Source: Scatophagus argus (Eukaryota > Chordata > Actinopteri > Scatophagidae). Taken from it: DNA of 64,000 nucleotides. Below the pieces are notes generated by a model that was not told the origin of the DNA, ran no database searches, and saw nothing but the letters and a program-made list of their open reading frames with translations. Location of the stretch: contig NC_058507.1 in assembly GCF_020382885.2 (NCBI RefSeq), positions 243,501 to 307,500 of the forward strand. The letters run 5' to 3'. A program made the position numbers and the translations under genes. Shown here one piece after another: positions 44,020 through 57,105 of this stretch (positions within the stretch are counted from its first letter, which is position 1; every line of letters starts with the position of its first letter).

Positions 44020-44790
44020 TTTTAGCAGTGGAGTGAACACCTGCCAGTCTGAGCTGAGTCTCTGGCTAACAGGGGGGATGGGGTAGCAGCAGAGTCTACA
44101 GAGGACCTCCAGAGTTCAACAGTCTCACAGCATCTGGTAAGAAGCTGTTCCTCAGTCTGGTGGTCCTGCTCTTGATGCTCCGCAGCCTCCTGCCTGAGGG
44201 CAGAGGGGCAAACAGTTTGTGTGAGGGGTGGGTGGGGTCCTTCATGATGCAGGAGGCCCTTTTCCTGCACCTGGAGGTGTAAATGTCTGTGGTGGTGGAT
44301 AGGCTGTGTCCCACAGTCTTTTGTGCAGCTTTCACCACCCTCTGCAGAGCCTTCTTCTCTGCTGCAGAGCAGCTGCTGTGCCACACAGTGATGCAGGAGC
44401 ACAGGACAGCACTCTCCACCACACATCTGTAGAAGGATGTCAGGACTGAGCTCCCCAGTCCGGCACGCTTCAGCCTCCTGAGGAAGTAGAGGCGCTGGTG
44501 TGCCTTCCTGATGAGGCAGGAAGTGTTGTTGCTCCAGGTGAGGTCGTCCATTATGTGGACGCCCAGGTACCTGAAACTGGAGACCACTTCCACCGCTGTC
44601 CCTCCGATGTACAGGGGAGGAAGGGGGAGATGTCTGCCCCTTCTGAAGTCCACGATCATCTCCTTGGTCTTCTTCACGCTGATGCAGAGGTTGTTTTCCC
44701 TGCACCAACCCTCCAGGCGTTCCACCTCCTGCCTGTAGCCGGACTCGTCGCTGTTGACAATGTGTCCAACCACAACTGCTAGTTAACATC
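44020..44790 (-). mobile_element. 5'-truncated non-LTR retrotransposon (L2/Rex1/jockey-type) reverse transcriptase end
   Basis: An open frame of 225 codons on the - strand (44773-44096) encodes the part of a LINE reverse transcriptase downstream of the catalytic YADD motif. Typical words are ENNLCISVKKTKEMIVDFRR, VSSFRYLGVHIMDDLTW, AHQRLYFLRRLKRAG, VLCSCITVWHSSCSAAEKKA and LFAPLPSGRRLRSIKSRTTR. The sequence breaks off just at the expected YADD position (LAVVVGHIV remains), so the copy is 5'-truncated and cannot move by itself. Lack of stop codons suggests a fairly recent insertion. Confidence 0.85.
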
Positions 44791-46351
44791 CTGCAGATCA
44801 GCTGCTGGTTTCTCATGATTGACTGCAGGTCTTCATATTTCAAGAGATGATGTTGAAAATCTTTCTAAGTAAAAAATATCCATGCTAACAGCAGCTGTTA
44901 AGCTGTCCAAGCTAAAAACGATAGTAGCTAGCTGGGAAATGCACCACCCAGAGTTATGATCAACCAGACAGTCACAGAAAAGGTCTTTAAAGCTGTAGAT
45001 AATATCCACAGGGTGTCAGTATGTCCTTTTAACAGACACTATGGTCTTTAAAACCAAAATCCCAAACACAAAGACACTCAAACAATCTCGTCTCATGTTT
45101 CTGTCCTGATATCTTTGTCCCATCTCGCTAGTTTTAAGTTCTGCTTTTGTACACACACACAGAATGTACTGAGTTCTAATCTGTGTGTGTGTGTTCATCT
45201 TTAAATCATTTCTGTGAGTTTATATGTATGCTGTAATGATAAGTTCAGAGTTAAACAGATGTATTTCACTACCAGAAGTTCCAGAGAATGTGAGCATCAA
45301 TCCAGTTAGAGCCCAGTAAGACAGAGCAGCCTTCCTGTCCCAGGGCAGGACGACCCCCTGTCTCTTCATGCATTCTTTGTCTCAACACACAGTTGAGGTT
45401 TTTTGTTCCTTTTTCCCATTGTTGGTTTTTCTGCTTTTCAGTTCAGCGTCAACTTGCCTGATTGGTCAACGGGTGACAAGCTGATTAACTTTGTAACAGG
45501 ACATTATGTCCTCAGAGAAAGGATTACAAAGGAGCTTTTCTCGGGACTTTAATGTTGAAATGTAGAGAAAAAGTGGCACACCTTCAGTTAATGATGACAA
45601 ATGATTCGTGACAAACTGGAGGTCACATCTAGTCTGTGTATGTGATGCAGTCAGATTGTGGTGAACAGTCCACTATGTAATGCGACATGTTGTCCCACCC
45701 AATACGTCTCCTATAAGTCCAGCAGACAGGACAGGGAGTGACCCGTGGACTCTCTCATATTAAAATCAAATCGGATGAGTGTTTCCAGCAGCAGGGGGCG
45801 CTATTCACTCAGCTCCTCCTCCTCATTAATATACAAATAAAGCACAGCATCGACCTCATTAAATCTTAATAGAGACTCATTAGTCCAAAATGACCCGAAA
45901 ACCACACAATGACGCACTAATCAACACTTCATTATACAGAGAACAGCAAAGATTTCAAAGTGAAGACACGTGACTTAAATATACTGGGGAAAATGTTCAG
46001 GAGTTAATTCACATTTTCATTCAAATTAACTTAACAGTTTTGTGTAAAACCTGTGTTGTATTTTCACTGTGTATTTTATATAAATACAGATATCACACAG
46101 AACAGATTTTTCATGATTAAATATTATGTGCTGCTGAATGTTGGTCTTAAATTGGAGGGCTTTTGGACCTGACGGAAGCCTGAGAGAAGAGGAGGGTTTA
46201 AGGGACGGAAAATCACAATCACACAAATAATACAATCAGACAGGAAATTGTGTGATGTTCCCTCCAAAATAATATTTTTGTTTTGTTACTCATCTGCAAA
46301 TCAAGGTAAATCTAGCTGAAAAAACTTAAATATACATAAACATATTACCTC
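44791..46351. other. talpid3-dact1 spacer, middle part
   Basis: AT-rich non-coding sequence without recognisable genes. Confidence 0.5.
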
Positions 46352-46716
46352 ATGGGCGGCACGGTGGTGCAGTGGTTAGCACTGTCTCCTCATAGCAAGA
46401 GGGTTCCAGGTTCGAATCCCGGTGTGGGCCCTTCTATGTGGAGTTTGCATGTTCTCCCTGTGCCTGCGTGGGTTTTCTCCGGGTTCTCCGGCTTCCTCCC
46501 ACAATACCAAAAACATGCACATTAGGTTGCTCTACATTGCCCCTAGGTGTGAGTGTGAGTGTGTGTGGTTGTCTGTCTTTGTGTGTTGGCCCTGCGATTG
46601 ACTGGCGACCAGTCCAGGGTGAACCCCGCCTCTCGCCCGTAGTCAGCTGGGATAGGCTCCAGCTCCCCCGCGACCCTGACGGATAAGCGGTATAGAAAAT
46701 GGATGGATGGGTATTA
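46352..46716 (+). mobile_element. tRNA-derived SINE-like element (GGGCGGCACGGTGGTGCAGTG type)
   Basis: It starts GGGCGGCACGGTGGTGCAGT, followed by GGTTAGCACTGTC (A-box-like) and GGTTCGAATCCC (B box). The body has GGAGTTTGCATGTTCTCCCT, GGTTTTCTCCGGGTTCTCCG and ACTGGCGACCAGTCCAGGGT, and the end has GGATAAGCGGTATAGAAAAT and (GGAT)n. This is one of the most widespread fish repeats, here nearly full length. Confidence 0.85.
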
Positions 46717-47400
46717 CATCATCTCAGACTTTGATTTTTGTTTGTTTTACTCACAACGTTCTAATTTATTTATACTGTTAGTGATTGACCAACATTTATA
46801 AACACACAGAGACACTTTCAGTATGTGACTTAATAAATACTTGAAGATCTATTTATTTATATTAAGATATATTTTAATATGAATACATAATAATTTGAAC
46901 TGGAGTTTGTTTCTTCTTTCCTTTTATTTGGAGTGAAGTTTCTTTGGAGGATCTAAATTAAAACTCATTATCTTATCATTGTTTGATTGTGCCAGAGAAA
47001 TGATTCCTTAACAAAAAAACATGTGAAATATTGTCTTGTGTCTCACGTCTAAAAACTGCATATGTCCATTTTGTGAAATGTTCACGTGTGATATATCCAG
47101 GGGTATGTGGAACTTTTACTTCAGTGAAAGTAGTAAAGGCTCCATTACATGTAAAACTCACAGCACACAGTAGCTATGTTTGAATATATGTACTTAGGCT
47201 AAGTACAAGTACAAAAAAATCCACCTCAGAATACTTCAAATTCTCAACAGTGAAACTACTCATGATTATAAATATCAACTTCTTATGAAGCCACTGCAGA
47301 GAGGAACGTCTGTCTTACAGCTCAGAAAAGCTCTCACGGGATAGTCAGGATTTTTTTTATTTTGAAGGTCCTTACAGGAAATGCCTGTCTTCATTGTTGC
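46717..47400. other. talpid3-dact1 spacer, right part
   Basis: AT-rich sequence with no gene, up to the GC-rich dact1 promoter. Confidence 0.5.
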
Positions 47401-47429
47401 TGACATCACGCAGCTCGGTCTGTCAGCGT

Positions 47430-47937
47430 GGAGGGGGCGGGGCTTAGTGGAGTCCGTGCAGCTGTGATGCTGTCGGTCAGTCTGGACGGAGCTTCAGGAG
47501 GAGCGGCAGCAGGACGGAGTTCACCCCGACCCTCCGCCGCTTCCTGAGCTATCAGCTCAGCCCTGCTGCCCCGGAGCTTGCTGGGACTGAACTGGACGCG
47601 GTACCTGACTGGACCCTAGGCTGAATACCGGATTAATTTGACCGGTTCGTGCGCAACAGGGCCGTTGGACCACCGGTTGATCCTGAGAGCTGCAGAGGAG
47701 ACCAGCCTGAGAATCTTACACTGAATTCATTGTCCGTTTGACCCGATTTATTTACCCGGGATAAGATCACCAGGCCAGTTAACCAGGTGGATAAACCAGC
47801 AGGTTACTCTGCTCTGGTCCGATCACGCTGCCGCGCTTGCGGCTGCGCCCCGCACGATGCCGTACAGTTCCTGCGGTTCCTCCGGACTCTGACGCTGCAG
47901 AGACCCTGAGGTCACGCCGGAGAGTCTGACGGAGGAC
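47430..47937 (+). promoter_or_regulatory. dact1: dact1 promoter and 5' UTR
   Basis: A GC box (GGGGGCGGGGC) lies near 47434, and the sequence is CpG-rich from there to the start codon. A short upstream frame, ATG at 47857 to TGA at 47890-47892 (11 codons), precedes the main start. Confidence 0.5.
47857..47892 (+). other. Upstream open reading frame in the dact1 5' leader
   Basis: MPYSSCGSSGL then TGA. It is in the same frame as the main start, which follows 15 codons later. Whether it is translated is unknown. Confidence 0.45.
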
Positions 47938-50900
47938 ATGCTGCTGTCCGCCGCCGCCTCCAGGCGGGATAGAGCCGCTGCTGACGCCGAGGCGGCGGAG
48001 AGACTGCGCTCGGTGCGGGAGCGGCTGGAGGCCACTGTGTCCGGGCTGGGTGAGCTGGAGTACCTGCGGCAGCGGCAGGAGGTGCTCGTCCGGGCCGCAG
48101 TGGGACTCCGGGACGAGGAGGTGGCGGAGGAGGAGCGGCGGAAGGACGCCCATCTGAACTCCGAGGAGAAGCTGCTGGAGGAGAACATCCTGCTGCTTAG
48201 GAAACAACTGGTAAGTCATGACCTGTCCGTCTCATGACCTCTGACTGTGACCCAGTCTGGGACAGAATGACTCAGGTGTGCTGTGTGACGTCAGAAGTCA
48301 GCGATGAGGGCGAGGTCCGCTTGTCTTCTAATATAGAAACTGATGATCTGAAGCAGTCAAGAGATGTGAGAGGTTCAGTAACCTGAAGCTAACAACCATT
48401 GGCGTTATTGATTATTCCTGTTCAGTAATGTATTAGTCAATAAAGCCTACTAATACAAAACAGAGAACCAGAAGTCATTGGACAGTTTAGTTCCAAAGTG
48501 ACTTCAGTGATCAGTAAGGTATCAAAACAGCTGTTGATGACCGAGTCACAGATTCAGTTCTGCTGCACATCAGTCTGAAACAGAATCTGATTTAACTTCA
48601 ATCTGTATCCATCCGTCTCATCTATAATTAAATAAATATGAGAGTAAACTCAACTCAACTGCTTCCAACATCTGTTAGAGTATGAATAAAGATCATTTAA
48701 TGCCCATGAGCAGATAATTGTTTCCACCCTCACAAACAGTTGATTAAAATTGTCCAGAAAAGTTTTGATTGGTTAATAATGTCATCAATATATCGACTGG
48801 TGTGTCAGTGATCAAACCTTCTCTTTCTGTCAATATTTCCACAACGGGGCTCCTTAAAAAGCCTCCACGAAAACAAAACACGGAGAATCTGCGTTTGTAT
48901 TTTGCATCACTGAAATAAAATGTGGACGTGAAGCTAAAGCGCTGCAGCAGTAAATAACAGGAAACAGATGTGGATCAGAAGCACAATCAGCTCATCAAAC
49001 GAAGTCACGAGTGAGAAACAGTTAAGGGACTGAGAATCGATCCCTGAGAAACTCCTCCAGTCAGCTCGGACGTGTTTGCATAAGAAATATAATTTAGTGC
49101 AGATTTACTGATTCGTGTCACCAAAGAAAAGCAGTAAAACTCACGTCATCATCGCGAGGCCTCGTCTTGTTAGTCACATCAAAGTACAAGACAGGAAAAA
49201 TTCAAGTTAACAAACACACTTTAATCAAATTTTAATGTTTCTGTTGATGGATTCACTCTGCACTTCTTCTTCATTTGTTGCTGACATCCTGTTGTTCATA
49301 AAGACGATGATGTCATGATGTGTGTGTGTGTGTGTGTGTGTGTGTCGTGGGGGGAGGGGTTGTGTTTGACTCCTCTGCTCTGATCCTCAGCCCCCCGCGG
49401 CTCAGACGGACGCTGGGAGTTTCAGTGATTCCAGGTTTAAGATATTTAACAAGAAAGGAGGTGTGTGTGTGTGTGTGTGTGTTTTTAATTAAAGGGGTGT
49501 GATGATCCGACGTGGCCCGAAGCAGCTCAGAGATAATGAACACACACACTCACTCTTCCTGTTGGGCTGTTGAGCTTCAGTAACAGATGAATTGTACTGT
49601 ACAGGTATTCCACACCAACAGACTCTGTCCCTGTCTCTGTCCCTGTCCTCCACTCATGGTCCAGGCCCTGAATCTGCTGTCTGTCTCCCACTCTTTGTTT
49701 TAGTCCCTGACATTTTTAGCAAAGTTGCCAAAGAAACCCGTGAACCAACCAGTCGTATGATTTCCTCACCCGTTTGAATGGTGGAGGCGCAGGAGGCTTG
49801 GGGATGGATCGTCCAAAGGGACAAACTAAAATGACTTAGTGGACAGGCAGAGTGGTTGGAGACGGGACATACAGTCCAGAAACCACAACTCCAAGGTCTG
49901 TCAGCTTTACAGAAAAACAGATGAGCAAGAGAGGACGTGCAGAGGATGAACAGGAAGAGAAGGAAGCTTAAACGGGCCCGTATTTTGAAATAGAATTTCA
50001 AAATAAAGGACTCCTCACAACACAACAAAGGAAATATTTTATTTCTTTTGGGGGAAAAAGCTGATGTTTGAGCTGACTGTCAGCAGTCGTGTCGGTGTCG
50101 TCTCTGAGAGCAACTTCAGTCTGGAAATGCTGGAAAGGTTTTAATATCTACCTTGAAAGGTACATGTTAAGGCCTTGTATCAAAGTATCAGAGTCACGTC
50201 AGCTTCCTCCTGGAAGCTTGAAGTGTGATGTTGCTGTGAGGGAGAACCTCGTGATGTTCTGTGGTTTTCTTGCGTCGTGTTTTACAGACGGAAAGTCTGA
50301 TCTTCATCTGTCCTGTCAGAGTCTCCTTGTCTTGTTTGAGGACGGAGTTCCCGTTTGTTCGGTTGTGTTGTGTTTTTGGACGCTGTTCGTCCTGCAGCTG
50401 CAGCTCTAAACTTGAATCTGGATCAGATTAGCCCCCCCCCCCCCCCCCCCCCCCCCGTGTAAGCAGGAACAAATGGAGATTCCTGCGAGCTGCTGGAAAC
50501 TCTGCAGATCGACTTTCAGCTCAGTGACGAAGCAGCTGAGACACAAACACACTGTTCAAACTGTCTGCACAGGAAGCTCAGGAGACTGGTCCTGGTCCTG
50601 GTCCTGAGTCTGTCTTTGTGTTCATGAGTTGACCCCATTGCTGACTGTCTCCTTCTTTATTAAAACAATGTGACGGTGAACCCTGTCCTCAGTCCTCGGT
50701 CCTCAGTCTGTGTCGTATATAGTTAGGACACCAGTCAGTGTGTCAGAGTCTCTGATGAACCTGTATGTGTGTGTGACATCACTTCCTGTCAGGGGCTTGG
50801 CTATCAGCTGGTTGATTGGCAGGACAAACGGGTGGAGGAGCGTCGGTTTGTGTTTGAACATGCGGTTCATTCCAGAGAGCAGCTGCACACACACACGCAC

Positions 50901-53900
50901 ACACTCACACACACACACACACACACGCACACACTCACACACACACACACACACACACACACCGTTTGTGAAGCTGTTTGACCATTTGACCAGCGGTTCT
51001 TATGGAGCTTTCAGGAGGTTCAGTGTTAGTATAGGGGTCACAGCTGGTTCTGGACTGTCTGAAACTGATCAGAGATCAGCAGAAGTTTGTTTCTTTTCTA
51101 TGCAGCTCAGTCACAGGAATGCAGCACATGACCTGAGAGCAGCGCTGCATAGCCCGCATGTTTTCCGTCCCAACAGAGAGAGCGTGTGTGTGTGTGTGTG
51201 TGTGTATGATGTCCTGAAATACGCAGCAGCGTGTCAGCGGATCGTCCAGACTTGAGTTTGTTCTCAGGGCAGAATATTTAAAGGAACAAACTGCTGATTT
51301 ATCGGCACTGTGCTGCACTCTGTGTTCATGTCTTTAAAGTTAACATGTGAGACATCACAGTGCAGGAAAACCCTTCAGTGTTTTCCCTCACTGTTTGTCT
51401 GTGCTGCCTCATATTTAAGAATTTACATTACTGTCCATTTAAACAACCTTTTATTTTGTTGATCAAGTTCTGATATCTTTTCCATGTGTCCTGAGAAGAT
51501 CTAAGCATATCACAGTTAAATCCACGGGTCATAAAAGCTAAATTGTGATTGTGTTGCAGGAGGGTGAATTAATACAACAATAACATGAGCTGCAGTGGGG
51601 CTCAGTAACGATAAGCCCATCTTTCCATTAAGACAGACGCTGTGCTCATCCACACTCAGCATCATTTAAAACTCCTGACACGCAGACAGAATCGCCAGAA
51701 TCGGAAGTTTATTAATGTTCCTACAGGGAAACAGTGTGGAGTACAGCAGCTGTGCTCCTGCTAATTCTCCTACAGGGAGGCTTTCAAACTGTCAGCTGAT
51801 GTTTAAAATAACTTTGACCAAAACGTCGAGCATCGTGGTTTTAAAGAAGTCCGACGGTTCAGCAGTGGCAGAGTTTCTGTTCTGCTGGCTATCAGCACAA
51901 TGAAGTTTCAGTGTGATGATGAATCTGCTCATCATCATGATCAGTGTGGGTCCTGTGACCTCTGACCTGGTGTCAACTGGAGTGTGAACTTGTTCAGGAC
52001 CAACCATCAGAATGTCAGCTGCATCGGGTTTCAGCCAGTCTGCTGATGGAAGTCGGTTTGAATGACGACTACAGGACGTGTTCACCCGGAGCGGATCCCT
52101 GCTGAGCGCCAACAGGTGCATAATTGTTCAGTAAGTAGCGCTGATCCACGACAGAAGAGATGACCGTCCATGAAGATGCAGCGATGAAGCTCTGATGAAA
52201 CGGGACACTCGGAGAGACGGCAGCTGCTTCGACGGTCAGACCCTGAAAGACCTGAATGCTGAAGCTTCAGTCGGCTCTGTGTTCACACTGCAGCACAGCT
52301 CTGCTCCTACACTTCTTATTACTTCATCATGTTTGTCTGTCAGCAGATCTGAGGTCAGCTTCGACAGCTTTCAGTTCTTTGACATCTGCCTTTGTTTTGT
52401 TTTGTGCTGGTTTTAAATCATATTTTCTGTGTCTAACACTAACTTTGTTTCTTCTCCATTTGTTCTGTTCTTTGTCTGGTTCTGTTCCAGCTGGTCCCCT
52501 CTGGGATCAGGACCCTGTTGGTTTGGAAAACATAGCTCTTAGATTTTCATCAGTCCTGGTGTCTAACTGTAAGTATTTCCATCAGAACTGTCTGAGGAGG
52601 AGGGACGCTGGTCTCATCAGTCAGTTACAGGAGCTGGACCGACAGATCAGTGACCTGCGACTGGACACCGAGGCGTCACATGAGCAGCTGGAGACTGACA
52701 GCCGTCCTAGTTCAGGTACCGAAATCCAAACTGAGTTTAATGAGCAGTTTGTGATTTATTGTGAGTCCAAATTAAGACTAGAATCTGTGTGTGAGAGCAA
52801 GATAAAATGACTCCTCTGGGCCTCCGTACGCGACACACATAAACAGTTTTTACTCTGTCCTGCCTGTCTCCTCACCCATCTTTCCCCCGCTTGTCCCCCC
52901 TCACCCGTCTCTCTCTCTCTCTCAGGTTTCTATGAGCTGAGTGATGGGGCGTCCGGCTCCCTCTCTAATTCGTCGAACTCGGTCTTCAGTGAGTGTTTCT
53001 GTTCGATGGCAGATGCTGATGGACGCCTCCCGTCTGCAGGTACGCAACCGATCAGTCACTGATTGGATGATTGGCAGGTGAGAGGGAATGATGCTGACAC
53101 TGAAGCCTCCTCCTCCTCCTCCCTTCGTCGTCACCCTTGCTGTTTGATCTCACATGTGGTCACTGAGCTCCTTTTGGTTGCTTTCAAAATAAAAGTCATC
53201 TTTTGATCTCCAGCGTCAGTGTAAAATGAATTTGCTTTTACACTTTTTAAACAGTTCAGATTTTCTGATTGGTATTTGTTGAAAGATCAGCAGATATTAG
53301 AAAAAACAGTCACACTTGACTGTTGCCTCTCCACAGACGGTTTGGTTTGTCCTCTGATTTTATCTGCTCTTTATGGATTCAGTTCAAGTGATAGAAAACG
53401 GAAAAACGGAAAGTTCTTGATGTTTTTATATTTCTATTCCGGAAATGATTAAACCGTCGACCAGCTGATTCATGAACTCACACCTCTTATGTGTTATTCT
53501 ACAGTATCAGTATTCTCTCTATTGTTTTCATGATAAAACTCTTTGTAACTGTGTTTGGAAAATTGTTGTATGAATAAATGAAATGTTGTTGATGTTAAAG
53601 CTGAAACAAATTACTCTTAGTGATTGTCTGGATGCGAGGGAACTGAAGGCTCAAACTGTCACACCTCCAACAAAATGGCTAACCTACACCAGCGGGCTAA
53701 CACCTCAAACACACACACACACGCACACATCTATCACATGATCACAGGATGTGAATGAGACGCCCCTCAGACTGCTCTGATTGGTTCTGTCACTCTTGCT
53801 AAAACACACAGCATTGCGATCTTTAAGCTTTAAGAACAGTAAATACATGACGATGGAAACAAAATGCACACAGAGTTTTGACTTCATTACTATATCTGAC

Positions 53901-56900
53901 ATGAGTGTGATCATACAGAAGAACACGCAGCAGACCGTAACATCCACAGATGAAGTGACTGTTAAGTCATCAGAGCAAACTCAGGAAGGCAGTTTGTTTT
54001 CCCAGAAAGCCCAGTTAAAGAAGTGTTGAATGACAGATTGTGTGGAGTTACAGAAGGTTCAATGGCTAGACGGGAAGTGATGCCACGACATCAGCTGTTT
54101 ATGTGTTTTTATGTTATTTTTTCATGTCCTTCGTTAAAGATTTGACAGGAAGCACGTGTAAACTGAGACAAGGACGGGGGACTTTTTCTTTCTTCTGGAA
54201 CAGAACCTTTGCAGTTCTGCTTTCACTTTGACTCTGCAGCATTGAGAAGTGACTGGTCATGATTGGTTTCCTCTGTACTAAATCCGCTAACTGACTGGGT
54301 CTCTAGTCTTTGTAAAACTGCTGGTATCTGGTCTCAAGGATTAATAACTTTCTTCCCTGTTGACGTTAGACGGCCACAGCTTGCCCTCGCCCCTCTGTTG
54401 GCCTCTATGTTGGTCCTGATGTTAACTTCTTGCTGTTATAGCTGACATTTGAAAGGTTTTGAGCCTAGAATAAATTCTGCTAAATTGCTCTGAGCAGCCC
54501 CACAGTGTAAAGCTACACCCCCAGATCTCCTCTCTCTGAAGGGCCATTCATCTCCAGACATGTATATGATTTTCTTTTCATATCCAGGACCTGCGGTGAA
54601 CACGAGGAGTTAACATTTCACAGCACACTGTCTCCACAGGAAAGAATTTTCCACTTACTAATGCCTGTACGCTCCGTCCAAACAGGGTCATTACCACATT
54701 CAGCAGAGCATTTCATCAGAACTGCAGGGACAGGAAACAGCTCTGCTCTGAGTAACTTCCTGTCAGCTGTTGACATTAGGAAACACTGCAACATGAAATA
54801 AAGTTGGATTCACTGGGACTGTTTATGTTTGAAACTGTGAAATGTTTAGCAGTGGTTTGCAGCAGCTCTGTACACATAAGTCATCCAAAGAAACTGAATC
54901 TGCAGCTGTGTCTGGTTTCATAATCTGAAATTCTTTCTCTTTATGCCTTCAGATGAGCTCGCCTGTTTGGAGTGTGACGGTTTGGCCGGTCTTTTCGATG
55001 ACTCCTCTTCTTCTGGTACAGTCCGCCGCTCACTCCCGCCCACCCTGGATGCTATCTCCTCCATGGCCTCCTGTGAGTCCCAGTTTAAGTACCACTGCGA
55101 CCTGGTGGGCCGAAATGGAAGCGATGTGTACCGCTACCCAAGCCCGCTGCACGCCGTGGCTGTCCAGAGCCCCGTCTTCCTACAGATGTTGAGTCATGGA
55201 GGTCACAGCAGAGACGAAGGTGTTGAAGGACTCAAACCAGAATCTTCTCCTCTTTGCACTTCTGTTTCAGCCCCTCTTGTAGCTCAGAGCTCCTCTTGGC
55301 CAGCACCCTCTACTTCTTCCTCCCAAACTCCCTCTCATAAGCGACTGGACTGCTACATCTTAAGTTTGGTGCAGCGGAGGACTCTGGGCGTCAGGACCAG
55401 CAGACCCCGGACCAGCATCAGCACAGACCCCTCAAAGAGCATCCTGAGGCAGGCCAGCCTTTGTGTGAGGCAGCTGTCTGGGTCTGGTTTAGGGACCTTG
55501 AGAGGGCCGGCTGGATTAGCAGAAAATGCTGCCATCTCATCTCCTCAAAGGCAGTGGTCTATGGAAAGTAAACCTGAGGAGAAGGAGAGTCAAAATATTA
55601 TTCCTGATAGCAGCATTGACACACTGCAACATGGCTTCAAGATTAACAACACTGACACAGCCCAAAATCAGAACAACTTTCCTCTTACAAATAGCATCCA
55701 AAATAACTCTTCTCTCACTAACAAGGATGATAATACAAGCACTAGCAGTCTACTGAAGAAGAAAAGCAAACAGCTTCTTCCTCCCTCAGCAGTGTCCACA
55801 GCGACCCTGCTTAAAGAATTCAGGGAGCTTGGCAGTCCCAAAGCTTACTCCTCCCCCAAAGAGACCAAGCAGCCATGTTTTCCTCCTGACCAGGAACTGC
55901 TTCTCAAATCACCACCTGTCATCAAAACACAATCAGATACTCCCAGGAACAGCCCTAAGCCTCTCCAAACTGTCCAGAAAGAAACGGTTGATAAGTTAGA
56001 GCAGGAGACAGTCAGTCTAGGTTCTTCTTGCCAGAGTCAGGATGAAGCAGGAGGAGAAGGTGGAGGGACTGACATGATTAATGCCAAGTACATTCCCACC
56101 CAGCAGCAGAACATCAAACTCGGCAGGGATGGCAGCAGGAATGTCAAGACTGTCAAGGTGAAGACCAGCATGACAGTGAAAACAAGTCGGTCCTCTGAAC
56201 ACAATGAGCCTGCCTCTGATAGGAGAGGTGATAAGTCCCAACACAGGTCTGGTTCTAAAAAGTCCCGGCTGTTGGAAGATGGAGGCATTAAAGTCTTCAA
56301 GAGAACAGCTGGTGGTGGTGGTGTTGCGCATGGTGTGCCCTCCTCCAGAATGAAACGCCTCCCTGCATCCATCCCAGAAGGCCGAATTCTGGACAGACAC
56401 ACCACATCAACACTGAGCAGCGCACGATCAGGTGCATCCAGGTACCACCACCATGGAAACCACCATCACAGCTGCAATAACCACTACCATCATGGTCATC
56501 ATCATCATCATCATCATCATCATCACCACGGACGTGACCAGGTTGTGGTTGTTGCCAAACCGAAGTACAAAAGAAAAAACTACCGGCGGTTACGTGCAAT
56601 GATGGAGGTACCATACGATGAGGCTTTCAGGCGAGCTCAGCGGCGGCAGAGAAAGGAACTGTTGAGCCATTCTGCAGCTAACGAGTACCTCCCCTCCGAT
56701 GGGCAGTTGAGCAGCCCATACTCATATGTGGCAGGAAGTGACTCAGAGTATTCAGCCGAGTGTGCTTCCCTCTTTCACTCCACCATTGTGGACACCAGTG
56801 AGGACGAGAAGTCCAACTACACCACAAACTGTTTTGGAGACAGTGAGTCCAGTGAGGAGGAGTACGTGGAGGGGAGTACCGCCACAAGTGATACTGAGGA

Positions 56901-57105
56901 AAGTGGAGGAGGTGGGGCTGGGGATGGGACAGGCGGTATATGCCGGGGGTGGAGTCAGTTAGTTGCAGCTGGGTCCAGGGCAACGGGGCAGGAAATGACT
57001 CCAGCCGAAGCAAAAGCCTTCATCAAGATCAAGGCCTCTCAAAGCCTGAAGAAAAAGATCCTCAGGTTCAGGTCAGGTTCTCTCAAACTCATGACCACCG
57101 TGTGA
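47938..57105 (+). CDS. dact1: dact1: Dishevelled-binding antagonist of beta-catenin 1 (Dapper 1)
   Basis: DACT1 is a cytoplasmic and nuclear scaffold that binds Dishevelled and tunes Wnt/beta-catenin and planar cell polarity signalling. Coding exons 47938-48210, 52586-52715, 52926-53039 and 54953-57105 join in phase to 889 aa (human 836). The N-terminal coiled coil/leucine zipper runs through exons 1-2 ([62 protein letters not shown]). Exon 3 holds the serine-rich [20 protein letters not shown]. Exon 4 has [17 protein letters not shown], the basic [52 protein letters not shown] and the C-terminal [19 protein letters not shown], whose MTTV end is the PDZ-binding motif that contacts Dishevelled. 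An in-frame TGA at 47890-47892 limits the start to 47938. A His-rich insertion lies at about residues 668-703. Its position after talpid3 matches human. Confidence 0.96.
50433..50456. repeat. Poly-C tract in dact1 intron 1
   Basis: A run of about 23 C, similar to the C-run at about 29498-29516 in the irf2bpl 3' UTR. Confidence 0.9.
50886..50962. repeat. (CA)n tract with regular CG/CT interruptions
   Basis: CA repeats with ACGCACACACTCACAC interruptions that recur with a regular period. Confidence 0.9.
56430..56535 (+). repeat. dact1: CAT/CAC-rich tract encoding poly-His in dact1 exon 4
   Basis: CATCAT units and neighbouring CAC codons encode a run of about 12 His, preceded by shorter His clusters with Asn, Gly and Tyr. 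Confidence 0.9.

Noticed and set aside
46380..46430. tRNA gene-like A and B boxes
   Set aside because: They are part of a 365-base SINE-like repeat; no proper acceptor stem or anticodon arm follows.
52569..52585. GTAAGT 17 bases before the dact1 exon 2 acceptor, considered as a tiny intron or recursive splice site
   Set aside because: A 17-base intron is far below the splicing limit, and a recursive site would need the acceptor before the donor.
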